From the NCBI GenBank assembly GCA_013140785.1, contig JABFRZ010000540.1:1-11522 (forward strand): 11,522 nucleotides of DNA, given 5' to 3'. Under the pieces are notes generated by a model. It did not search any database. It was not told the DNA's origin and saw nothing but the letters and a program-made list of their open reading frames with translations. Both the position numbers and the translations under genes were made by a program. The stretch's first letter is position 1; every line of letters starts with the position of its first letter. The stretch is from Planctomycetota bacterium. GTDB lineage: Bacteria; Planctomycetota; UBA1135; GCA-002686595. Positions 1-8,864 of this stretch are shown piece after piece.

Positions 1-2448
<2,448 letters not shown>

Positions 2449-2500
2449 GGGGAGTGTGGACTGGCTTCAGCGTGTTCGCTTCGGCGGTGTCGTTTCAACC
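2449..2500. promoter_or_regulatory. Short divergent intergenic region between NRPS and PPTase genes
   Basis: About 50 bp separate the NRPS ATG (2448, minus) from the preferred PPTase ATG (2501, plus). Any promoters for the two genes must lie here or inside the opposing coding sequence, which suggests shared control. No convincing -35/-10 pair or Shine-Dalgarno sequence is visible on either strand. The only clear landmark is the NRPS in-frame stop at 2467-2469. Confidence 0.4.
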
Positions 2501-3295
2501 ATGCGGGGCTCGACGGACGATGACGGCTCCGTGAACGAGGTTCCCGTGGACGCTTGCGAGCACGTTGCGAGTCGATTGCGCCTGGTGGGGGACGAGGTGC
2601 ATCTCTGGTGGGGGCGGAGGGACGCGGTCGAATCTCTGGACACGCTCCGCGGCTCGCTATCGGAAGACGAGCGCCGCCGATCTGAGCGTTTCCGACGGGA
2701 GCGCGACGCCCACGCCTTCGCCTTCCGGCGCGCATTCCTGCGCGCGACCCTGGCGGGGCACCTGGGCTGTCGCCCGCGTGACATCGGTTTCACGCTGGGC
2801 GAGTTCGGCAAGCCGACGCTCGCGAACCCCTGCGCCGATGTGTGCTTCAGCGCCGCGGGCACGGGCGATTGGGCGCTGGTGGCGGTGAGCGCGGGCCGCG
2901 AGCTCGGAGCCGACGTAGAGGGAGACGCCTTGACGCTCGACGCGCGCCTCGGCGAGGCGGAAGAGCTTTCTCGGCTGGCGCGCAGCGTGCTCACCGACAG
3001 CGAGCAGGCCGAACTCGCGTGCCTCGCGCAGTCCGAGCGCGCGCGCGCTTTCCTGGGTGCATGGACTCGCAAGGAGGCGTTGCTCAAGGCGCTCGGCACC
3101 GGGCTCTCGCGCGAGCCGCGTACGGTAGAGGTCGGGCTCGCGCCGCTGGTCGCCCCGCGGGTGCTGGGGCCAACGCTCTTCCCGACGGACGGCGCCTGGC
3201 TGTTCGACCTGGCTGCGCCGCGCGGGCTGGTCGCGAGCCTGGTGGTGGTGGCGAGGAAGGGTGAGCGGCCGCACCTCCGCCCTCACGGTCTCTGA
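2501..3295 (+). CDS. Sfp-type 4'-phosphopantetheinyl transferase
   Basis: Transfers the phosphopantetheine arm of coenzyme A to the conserved serine of carrier domains; the NRPS next door is the obvious substrate. The 264-residue product has the family layout: DEVHLWW at 31-37, the FRRERDAHAF...RRAFLRATLAGHLG helix region (64-89), GEFGKPTL at 100-107, the metal-binding GADVE (D138, E140) and WTRKEALLKALGTGLS (188-203, K191/E192). The loop that usually reads FxxSH(S/T)GD is F116-S-A-A-G-T-G-D here, so the usual Ser-His is missing. The frame is open from 2423, with further ATGs at 2447 and 2501 and a GTG at 2531. I prefer 2501 because earlier starts overlap the NRPS start and the family homology begins only near residue 31 of this version. 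No clear ribosome binding site is seen. The length is normal for Sfp types. It could also serve acyl or polyketide carriers elsewhere. Confidence 0.9.
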   Translation: MRGSTDDDGSVNEVPVDACEHVASRLRLVGDEVHLWWGRRDAVESLDTLRGSLSEDERRRSERFRRERDAHAFAFRRAFLRATLAGHLGCRPRDIGFTLGEFGKPTLANPCADVCFSAAGTGDWALVAVSAGRELGADVEGDALTLDARLGEAEELSRLARSVLTDSEQAELACLAQSERARAFLGAWTRKEALLKALGTGLSREPRTVEVGLAPLVAPRVLGPTLFPTDGAWLFDLAAPRGLVASLVVVARKGERPHLRPHGL

Positions 3296-3302
3296 GCGCG
3301 CT

Positions 3303-3326
3303 CGCGGCCCCAGTCAGGCGGCCGCG
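3303..3326. terminator. GC-rich hairpin between convergent genes (candidate terminator)
   Basis: CGCGGCC at 3303-3309 pairs perfectly with GGCCGCG at 3320-3326 around a 10-base loop. It begins 8 bases after the PPTase stop and covers the stop codon of the converging acyltransferase gene, so it could terminate either transcript. No T tract follows on either strand, so this is weak evidence. Confidence 0.3.
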
Positions 3327-3991
3327 CGTCCGCTCGGGCCGCGCACGTTCACGCTGGTCACGCGCTCCGTCTCCTCCAGCTTGCGCAGCACTCTGCCCGG
3401 GATGCCGCCCACCAGCGAGTACGGCGGGACGTCCTGGGTCACGACCGCGTTGGCCGCGATGACGCTGTCGTGCCCGATGGTGATCGGTCCGAGCACGCAC
3501 GCGCCCACGCCGATCAAGACACGCTCCTCGATGATCGGCAGCGAGGTGAGCGGTGCACCGTGGTGGGCCAGCCCGAGCGTCACGTTGTGGCGGATCTGCA
3601 CGTCGTCGCCGATGTACAGCGCGCCCAGCACGCACCCGCCGCTGTGCCAGATGCGCACGCGCCGGCCGACCTTGACGATGTAGGGCAGCTCGATGCGCGC
3701 CAGCCACAGCGTGCACAGTTCGAGGAAGCGGTAGACGAGCGTGCACGGCGCGCGCAGCAGCCGTGGCAGCCGCATGCGCCAGTTGCCGAAGCGGTTGACG
3801 GCCAGGGCCACGAAGCCGTGCGCGAAGAGGCTTTCGTGCGTGCGCAGGTCTTCGCGGAGGAGCGCGAAGAGCGACATGCCGGGCGGGTTCTGGTCCACGT
3901 CCCCGCGCATCGTGTAGCCCAGGTGCTCGCCACGCGGGAGCCTCGTCGGCAGGTTCGCGGCCGAGGCCGGCGGAACGTCCTTCGCTTCCAT
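3314..3991 (-). CDS. Left-handed beta-helix O-acyltransferase, serine acetyltransferase-like
   Basis: Predicted cytoplasmic acetyl-CoA-dependent O-acetyltransferase of the hexapeptide-repeat superfamily, 225 residues. An N-terminal helical part contains SLFALLREDLRTHESLF (40-56), as in CysE-like enzymes. It is followed by hexapeptide coils from about 104 to 200: VGRRVRIWHSGGCVLG, ALYIGDDVQIRHNVTLG (124-140), VLIGVGACVLGPITIG (158-173), VIAANAVVTQDVPPYSLVGGIP (177-198). By eye, H116 aligns with the catalytic His158 of E. coli/H. influenzae CysE. The partner Asp143 position is E101 and the Asp before the histidine is Trp. This group includes true serine acetyltransferases and sugar or polysaccharide acetylases, so the substrate is open. 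The frame is open back to 4093, overlapping the divergent gene, and starts at 3910 or 3877 are also possible. I chose the ATG at 3991 as the compromise. It might supply O-acetylserine for cysteine, or act in surface-polymer synthesis with the neighbouring acyl-transfer pair. Confidence 0.85.
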   Translation of the reverse strand: MEAKDVPPASAANLPTRLPRGEHLGYTMRGDVDQNPPGMSLFALLREDLRTHESLFAHGFVALAVNRFGNWRMRLPRLLRAPCTLVYRFLELCTLWLARIELPYIVKVGRRVRIWHSGGCVLGALYIGDDVQIRHNVTLGLAHHGAPLTSLPIIEERVLIGVGACVLGPITIGHDSVIAANAVVTQDVPPYSLVGGIPGRVLRKLEETERVTSVNVRGPSGRAAA

Positions 3992-4083
3992 GTCGTCTAG
4001 TACTCGCCGCCGTCGTGACGCGCTTGCGGCCTCGCGCGCGGGAACTGGGGGGCCGCGCTTACATCGGACGGGCCGCCTTGCCG
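3992..4083. promoter_or_regulatory. Divergent intergenic region (acyltransferase / SGNH-MBOAT operon)
   Basis: About 90 bp between the chosen starts of two divergent genes, which probably holds promoters for both. Its size depends on the start choices, since both frames stay open into the region. No clear promoter boxes, operator palindrome or Shine-Dalgarno sequence could be picked out. Confidence 0.3.
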
Positions 4084-5376
4084 ATGCAGTCATTCCCGCG
4101 TTTCCCCATGCCCGCGCCCGCCCAGCCGTCGAACGAGCAGCTACCCAACGAGCCGCCGCCCACGGTCTATCGGCCCTGCGCCGCCGGCGCCCTGGGAAGA
4201 GTGGGGGTGGCCGTCGCGAGTTTCGTGCTCGTGTGCAGTGTGCTGCGGATGGTGGCCGTGCCGGCGGGCGGCAGCGCGATCGGTGGCAAGCTCGAGACCT
4301 GGCAGGCCCACGCGCGCGAGTACGACACCGTCTTCCTCGGCTCGAGCCACGTCCTGCGCGCCTTCGTGCCGGCGGAGTTCGACCGCGTGTCGGGCGAGTT
4401 CGGCCGTCCCACGCGCTCGTTCAACTTCGGCCTGCAGGCGGTGCACCTGCTCGAGCAGCGCCATCTCCTGGGCGCGATCCTCGACGCGCACCCCCGGCTC
4501 GCGCGCGTGTTCTTCGAGTACCAGTGGCTGACGCCCCAGATCGATCCAGAGAACGCCTTCAACGCGCGCACGCTCTACTGGCACGATCCGGCGACCACGC
4601 TGCTCGCGGCCGAGCGCGCGCTCCACTGGGGTCGCGAGCTCGGCGACGGCCTCACGTACGCCGCGGATCCGGCGCGGCAACACTCGATCTTCGACGTGGC
4701 CATGCGGCTCGTCCCGGGTGGTGCGTGCATGGCCGAGGAGCACCTCGCGCACGGCTTGACCGAGCGCCTGATGATCGGGCGCGGCAAGGACGTGCTGAAG
4801 GGTCTGCTCGGACGCGCGCACGGCGAGAGCGAGCGCTCCCTCGCGAACAACGGCTACGTGTCGCTCGAGGAGGACGCGGCCCTGCTCGCGGCCCGGGGCG
4901 AGGCGCGCAACGCCTACAGCGCGCGCCGCGAGCGCTTCCTCGCCAACCAGGAGGCCTACGCCCGCGACGTGGACACGCTCGACGCGGCCCAGCAGTCCTT
5001 CGGCGACGGTGAGTGGGTCAACGCGGAGCTCGTGCGCGTGGACGACTTCGAGCTCGTGGCCCAGATCGCGCGCGAGGTGCGCGCGCGCGGGGTCGAGTTC
5101 GTGCTCGTCATCCTGCCTTCACAGAGCGCCAACCGGCCCTTCGAGGAGCGCCTCTCCGAGGAGCTCGGCGCGCTCGTCTTGCGCTACAACCTGCCCGAGC
5201 GCTACCCGCAGCTCTACGACCCGGCCAAGCGCTTCGACTCCGGGCACCTCTCGCACGAGGGCGCGCTGTACTTCTCGAGCATCCTGGCGCGCGACTACGC
5301 CGGGCAGAGCACCGTCGGGGACGACGCGGGCGAGAGTCCGGGCGAGAGCAAGCCGATCGGCGAGGTGACCCAGTGA
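4084..5376 (+). CDS. Membrane-anchored SGNH/DltD-like protein, partner of MBOAT
   Basis: 430-residue protein likely to work outside the cytoplasmic membrane with the MBOAT encoded right after it, passing an acyl group to an extracellular polymer, as DltD, AlgJ/AlgX or PatB do with their partners. After a proline-rich start comes one hydrophobic segment (about 37-59), then an extracytoplasmic domain. That domain starts TVFLGSSHVLRAF (82-94) with the GSSH nucleophile motif (Ser87/Ser88), continues through FNFGLQAVHLLEQ and ends with FDSGHLSHEGALYFSS (384-399), which supplies the D385xxH388 dyad of SGNH hydrolases. The tail (406-430) is acidic and low in complexity. The frame also permits a GTG start at 4015 and an ATG at 4108; 4084 is the first ATG, and none has a good ribosome binding site. 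It overlaps the next gene by four bases. The family level is clear; hydrolase versus transferase activity and the acyl group are not known. Confidence 0.8.
   Translation: MQSFPRFPMPAPAQPSNEQLPNEPPPTVYRPCAAGALGRVGVAVASFVLVCSVLRMVAVPAGGSAIGGKLETWQAHAREYDTVFLGSSHVLRAFVPAEFDRVSGEFGRPTRSFNFGLQAVHLLEQRHLLGAILDAHPRLARVFFEYQWLTPQIDPENAFNARTLYWHDPATTLLAAERALHWGRELGDGLTYAADPARQHSIFDVAMRLVPGGACMAEEHLAHGLTERLMIGRGKDVLKGLLGRAHGESERSLANNGYVSLEEDAALLAARGEARNAYSARRERFLANQEAYARDVDTLDAAQQSFGDGEWVNAELVRVDDFELVAQIAREVRARGVEFVLVILPSQSANRPFEERLSEELGALVLRYNLPERYPQLYDPAKRFDSGHLSHEGALYFSSILARDYAGQSTVGDDAGESPGESKPIGEVTQ
5362..5368 (+). promoter_or_regulatory. Ribosome binding site of the MBOAT gene
   Basis: GAGGTGA, a near-perfect Shine-Dalgarno match, lies at the end of the SGNH gene. 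GAGG is 7 bases upstream of the GTG at 5373. It fixes a GTG start for the MBOAT gene although the frame is open back to 5013. Confidence 0.75.
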
Positions 5377-6776
5377 TCTTCACCGAGCCGCGCTTCCTGG
5401 TCTTCTTCCTGCTCGTGTACGGCGTCTACTGGGCGCTGCGCGCGAACGGACCGCGCAAGCTGTGGCTCCTGCTCGCGAGCGCCACCTTCTACTGCGCCTG
5501 GGACTGGCGTTTCCTCGGGTTGCTGCTGTTCTCGGCCGGGCTCGACTACTTCGTCGCGCTCGGCTTCGAGCGCACGACGACACCGCGCGCGCGGCGCGGG
5601 CTGCTGTTCCTCAGCCTGGCCCTGAACCTCGGCTTCCTGGGCTTCTTCAAGTACTACAACTTCTTCGTCGAGTCGGGCACGGGCTTCCTGCGCTGGCTGG
5701 GCGTGCCGGCCACGGCACCGACGCTCGCGATCCTCCTGCCGATCGGGATCAGCTTCTACACCTTCCACACGCTCTCCTACACGATCGACGTCTACCGCAA
5801 GAAGTTCGAGCCGATCCGGCGCCTGACGGACTTCATGCTGTTCGTGACCTTTTTCCCGGCCATGGTGGCTGGGCCGATCGTGCGCGCGGCGCAGTTCCTG
5901 CCGCAGCTGGCCGAGAAGCGCCTGTTCGCGCGCGTGGACGTGCGCGCCTGCCTGACGCTGTTCCTGATCGGCTTCGTCAAGAAGGGCCTCGTCTCGGACC
6001 ACATCGCGCCTGTGATCGAGCCGCTCTTCGCGGATCCGGGTGCCTACAGCGCCGCCTCGACCTGGATCGGCCTGTGCTTGTATCACGTGCAGATCTACTG
6101 CGATTTCTCGGGTTACTCGGACATGGCGCTGGCCACGGCCGGGCTGCTGGGCTACTCGCTGCCGAAGAACTTCGACTTCCCGTTCTTCGCGCAGAGCATA
6201 GGCGAGTTCTGGCAGCGCTGGCACATCTCGCTCTCGACCTGGTTCCGCGACTACTTCTACTTCGCGTTGGGCGGCAGCAAGGGCTCGAGCGTTCAAGGCA
6301 TCCTGCTGGGCTCGCTGACCATGATGGTGGTCGGCCTGTGGCACGGCGCGGGCTGGCAGTACGTCGGCTTCGGCGTGCTGATGAGCGGTTCGATCATCGT
6401 CTCGCGCAGCTGGGCCATGCTCGTGTCCGAGGGTTCGTTCGCGCGCCGGGCGATGAGCTTCCTCGGCACGCCGCTCATGTGGTGGTTCCTGTTCTGGAAC
6501 TGGATCCTGTTCCGCTCGACCGGCTGGGAGCAGGGCTGGACCATGCAGCGCATCTTCTTCTTCCTCGAGGACGGCGGGACGAAGCAGCTCGAGCCCGCCT
6601 GGCTCGCGCTCGTGGCCGCGTTCTTCGTGGTCCACTACGCCTTCTACCGCGGCTGGTTCCGCCGCCTCGCGGCCGTGAACGACTGGATCTACTCCGCGAG
6701 CGTTGGCGCCGCCGCCGCGCTGGTCTTGGCCTTCATGGCGACCGAGACGAAGGCCTTCATCTACTTCCAGTTCTAG
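5373..6776 (+). CDS. AlgI/DltB-type MBOAT O-acyltransferase
   Basis: Integral-membrane acyltransferase of 467 residues that should move an acyl group (acetyl in AlgI, D-alanyl in DltB) across the inner membrane to an extracytoplasmic partner. The many hydrophobic segments begin with IFTEPRFLVFFLLVYGVYW at the N-terminus. Family landmarks are FFKYYNFF, LPIGISFYTFHTLSYTIDVYR, FFPAMVAGPIVR, YCDFSGYSDMALA (Asp244), NFDFPF, FWQRWHISLSTWFRDY (His284) and GLWHGAGWQYVGFG. Its His324 sits almost exactly where AlgI has catalytic His322. The length is typical of AlgI-like proteins. Translation starts at GTG 5373, overlapping the stop of the SGNH gene as GTGA, so the two are translationally coupled and should form one complex. 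The polymer modified cannot be read from the window. No glycan polymerase or export gene is nearby. Confidence 0.93.
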   Translation: MIFTEPRFLVFFLLVYGVYWALRANGPRKLWLLLASATFYCAWDWRFLGLLLFSAGLDYFVALGFERTTTPRARRGLLFLSLALNLGFLGFFKYYNFFVESGTGFLRWLGVPATAPTLAILLPIGISFYTFHTLSYTIDVYRKKFEPIRRLTDFMLFVTFFPAMVAGPIVRAAQFLPQLAEKRLFARVDVRACLTLFLIGFVKKGLVSDHIAPVIEPLFADPGAYSAASTWIGLCLYHVQIYCDFSGYSDMALATAGLLGYSLPKNFDFPFFAQSIGEFWQRWHISLSTWFRDYFYFALGGSKGSSVQGILLGSLTMMVVGLWHGAGWQYVGFGVLMSGSIIVSRSWAMLVSEGSFARRAMSFLGTPLMWWFLFWNWILFRSTGWEQGWTMQRIFFFLEDGGTKQLEPAWLALVAAFFVVHYAFYRGWFRRLAAVNDWIYSASVGAAAALVLAFMATETKAFIYFQF

Positions 6777-6850
6777 CAGGTAGCTGCACGGTTGACGGCC
6801 CGCCTGGGGTGGGTGAGAGTGGGCGGCTCTTCCACACCACGGCGACTTGC

Positions 6851-6854
6851 GAGG
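6851..6854 (+). promoter_or_regulatory. Ribosome binding site of the GSDH gene
   Basis: GAGG lies 9 bases before the ATG at 6864. It supports that start over the in-frame start at 6792, which would add a basic stretch in front of the signal peptide. Confidence 0.5.
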
Positions 6855-6863
6855 CAGGCTCCC

Positions 6864-8033
6864 ATGCTCACTCCGGCGCTCCTCCTTTGCTCTGCACTGG
6901 CCCAGAGCGGGATTGTTTCGTCCCCGGCAACGATTCGCGTGGCCGCAGGCCTCACCGGGCCCGTGAATGTCGCGGCTCCAAGGGGCGACGCTCAACGGCT
7001 CTTCATCGTCGAGGTCAACACCGGCCGCATCAAGATCTTGAAGAGTGGGACGCTGCTGCCCGTGCCGTTCCTCGACATCGGCGCGTTGCTCACCGTCAAC
7101 CAGAGCCACGGGTTGCTCGGGCTGGCCTTCCACCCGAACTACGCATCGAACGGGTTCTTCTACGTGCAGTACGTGGACAGCGCCATCCGACCGACGGTCG
7201 CGCGCTACCAGGTCTCGGGCGATCCCGACGTCGCCAACGCCGCGAGCGGTCAGATCGTGATCCGACTGCTCCCGATCGTGGACCACCAGGGCGGCGGGCT
7301 CGCCTTTGGGCCAAACGACGGCTACCTCTACGCGGCCTTCGGCGATGCCAAGTCGGAGGACCCCGACAACAACGCGCAGAATGACGGCGGCCTGCGCGGC
7401 AAATTGGTGCGCCTCGATGTGGACTCGGCTACGCCGTATGCGATCCCGCCCACGAATCCATTCGTTGGTCCGGGAAACCCGCGCGACGAGATCTGGGCCA
7501 AGGGCTTTCGGAATCCCTTCCGGCTTTCCTTCGACCGCGAGACCGGCGATCTCTGGGTCGGAGACGTCGGCCAGGGCAACCGCGAGGAGGTCGACTTCCA
7601 ACCGGCCGCGAGCTCCGGCGGCGAGAACTATGGCTGGCGTCCGATGGAGGGGAGCCTGTGCTTCAATCCGCCCACGGGCTGCAACCCCGGTGGGCTGACC
7701 CTGCCCATCTTCGAGTACGGCCACCTGCCGCTCGCCTGCTCGGGCTCGGTCACCGGTGGCGTGGTCTATCGCGGCAGCGCCATGCCCTCGCTGCGTGGAA
7801 CCTACTTCTTCGCCGACTTTTGTTGGGGCCGCTCTTGGTCCTTCCGCTACGACGGCTCGACGCTGACCGAGTTCGTCGAACGTACGTCCGAACTCGCCCC
7901 GCGCGGTGGCCTGAGCATCGACAACCCGACCGCCATCGGCGAGGACGGGCTGGGCGAAATGTACATCACGGACTTCGACGGCGAGGTCTACAAGATCGTC
8001 AACAGCCTGCACGCGAACACGCGCAAGCCCTGA
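6864..8033 (+). CDS. Secreted PQQ-dependent sugar dehydrogenase (GSDH family)
   Basis: Predicted exported six-bladed beta-propeller of the soluble glucose/sorbosone dehydrogenase family, which oxidises sugars with pyrroloquinoline quinone; 389 residues. The N-terminus MLTPALLLCSALAQ is a short signal peptide with an unusually uncharged start. Family motifs in order are QRLFIVEVNTGRIKIL (44-59), GLLGLAFHPNYASNGFFYV (83-101), DHQGGGLAFGPNDGYLYAAFGD, DEIWAKGFRNPFRLSFD, LWVGDVGQGNREEVDF, and a closing blade GEMYITDFDGEVYKI. D140-H141 corresponds to the Asp143-His144 catalytic site of soluble glucose dehydrogenase by eye, and GFRN to its Arg228-Asn229. Four cysteines (SLCF, TGC, LAC, DFC) are placed as in relatives and may form disulfides. 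It follows the MBOAT gene after an 87-bp gap and converges on the SUKH gene. It may bind PQQ or have lost activity; the true substrate is unknown. Confidence 0.9.
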   Translation: MLTPALLLCSALAQSGIVSSPATIRVAAGLTGPVNVAAPRGDAQRLFIVEVNTGRIKILKSGTLLPVPFLDIGALLTVNQSHGLLGLAFHPNYASNGFFYVQYVDSAIRPTVARYQVSGDPDVANAASGQIVIRLLPIVDHQGGGLAFGPNDGYLYAAFGDAKSEDPDNNAQNDGGLRGKLVRLDVDSATPYAIPPTNPFVGPGNPRDEIWAKGFRNPFRLSFDRETGDLWVGDVGQGNREEVDFQPAASSGGENYGWRPMEGSLCFNPPTGCNPGGLTLPIFEYGHLPLACSGSVTGGVVYRGSAMPSLRGTYFFADFCWGRSWSFRYDGSTLTEFVERTSELAPRGGLSIDNPTAIGEDGLGEMYITDFDGEVYKIVNSLHANTRKP

Positions 8034-8055
8034 GCTTCTATCGCCTAGCCGCTTG

Positions 8056-8784
8056 TCAGCGACCCGTCAGCCAGGTCTTGAAGCGCTGCGTGCGCGTGCG
8101 GCTGCCGTAGGCGAAGACGAACTCCAGCCCCGCGCGCGCGAGCGGCGTCTTCGGACCGAAGCGGCCGATGGGTATGCCGTCACCTGCCTTGGCGCGGCGC
8201 AGGTCGCGGATGAACCAGCCGTCGTCGAGACGGCGCGCGAAGTCGCAGAGGACGGTGTCCTCCGAGTCGAGCAGGCGCGCGCGCGGGATGTCGAGAGTCT
8301 GCGTCCACACGCGCTGGATGGATTCTTCGACGACCTCGGATACCGGTCCGTCGTGCGGAGCGGCAAAGAAGCGCAGGTAGTCAAGGACGAAGGTGGCGAG
8401 ATCTGCGCTCTGGTAGACGAGCACGGGCGCGTCGTGGCACACGAACCACACCGGGCCGAGCGTCTCCATCCCGGGGTGCAGCTCCAGCACCCAGAAATTG
8501 CCCGCGCCGTCGCCGATCAGCCTCATGACCGGCCCGAGCGGCCCTTCCCACGGGCACGGCCCGATGCTCGCGAGGTCGAGGCTCTCCTGCATCTCCATGT
8601 CGAGACCCGCGCTCACGCGCAGCAGCTCGGAGAGCTCGGGCGGCAGCGCGAAACCGAGTTCGCGCTCGATCTCGGCGATGCGTGCGGGCGAGGCCGGAGG
8701 CTGCAGGCGCACGACATCTTGCTCGCCGTCGATGGTGACCAGCTTGCGACCAGCCGTTCCCAACAGGACATCTTTCGTGCTCAT
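8056..8784 (-). CDS. SMI1/KNR4 (SUKH) family protein
   Basis: 242-residue cytoplasmic protein with a SUKH-type domain at about 30-145. Landmarks are SPARIAEIERELGFALPPEL (32-51), a hydrophobic turn at ELLRVSAGLDM, GDGAGNFWVLEL near 90-101, VWFVCHDAPVLVYQSADL and an ATFVLDYLRFF helix. In bacteria such domains are often immunity proteins to secreted or contact-delivered toxins, but many are single housekeeping-like genes of unknown role. No toxin, Rhs repeat or secretion gene lies beside it, so immunity is not supported here. The C-terminal hundred residues, containing AGDGIPIGRFGPKTPLARAG, match no family I recognise. The start at 8784 is the only good ATG and lies 80 bp from the divergent PQQ-like gene. 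Its stop is 22 bases from the converging GSDH stop, leaving no room for separate terminators. Confidence 0.85.
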   Translation of the reverse strand: MSTKDVLLGTAGRKLVTIDGEQDVVRLQPPASPARIAEIERELGFALPPELSELLRVSAGLDMEMQESLDLASIGPCPWEGPLGPVMRLIGDGAGNFWVLELHPGMETLGPVWFVCHDAPVLVYQSADLATFVLDYLRFFAAPHDGPVSEVVEESIQRVWTQTLDIPRARLLDSEDTVLCDFARRLDDGWFIRDLRRAKAGDGIPIGRFGPKTPLARAGLEFVFAYGSRTRTQRFKTWLTGR

Positions 8785-8864
8785 GGCGCTTCATCGGAGA
8801 GCAATCGGTGCGGCCTGGAGCCGAGGTGCGCGACGGCGCGACGCACGCAGCGTAGGCTGGAACC
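8785..8864. promoter_or_regulatory. Divergent intergenic region (SUKH / PQQ-like propeller)
   Basis: 80 bp between two divergent start codons, so both genes probably start transcription from here. No recognisable -35/-10 boxes, operator palindrome or strong Shine-Dalgarno sequence was seen. The region ends in GTAGGCTGGAACC before the plus-strand ATG. Confidence 0.35.

Noticed and set aside
5295..8012. 905-codon minus-strand open frame across the MBOAT and GSDH genes
   Set aside because: It spans two convincing plus-strand genes and the gap between them, and reads as a compositional shadow with no recognisable motif.
8034..8055. Terminator between the converging GSDH and SUKH genes
   Set aside because: Only 22 bases separate the stops, and no inverted repeat or T tract could be found there.
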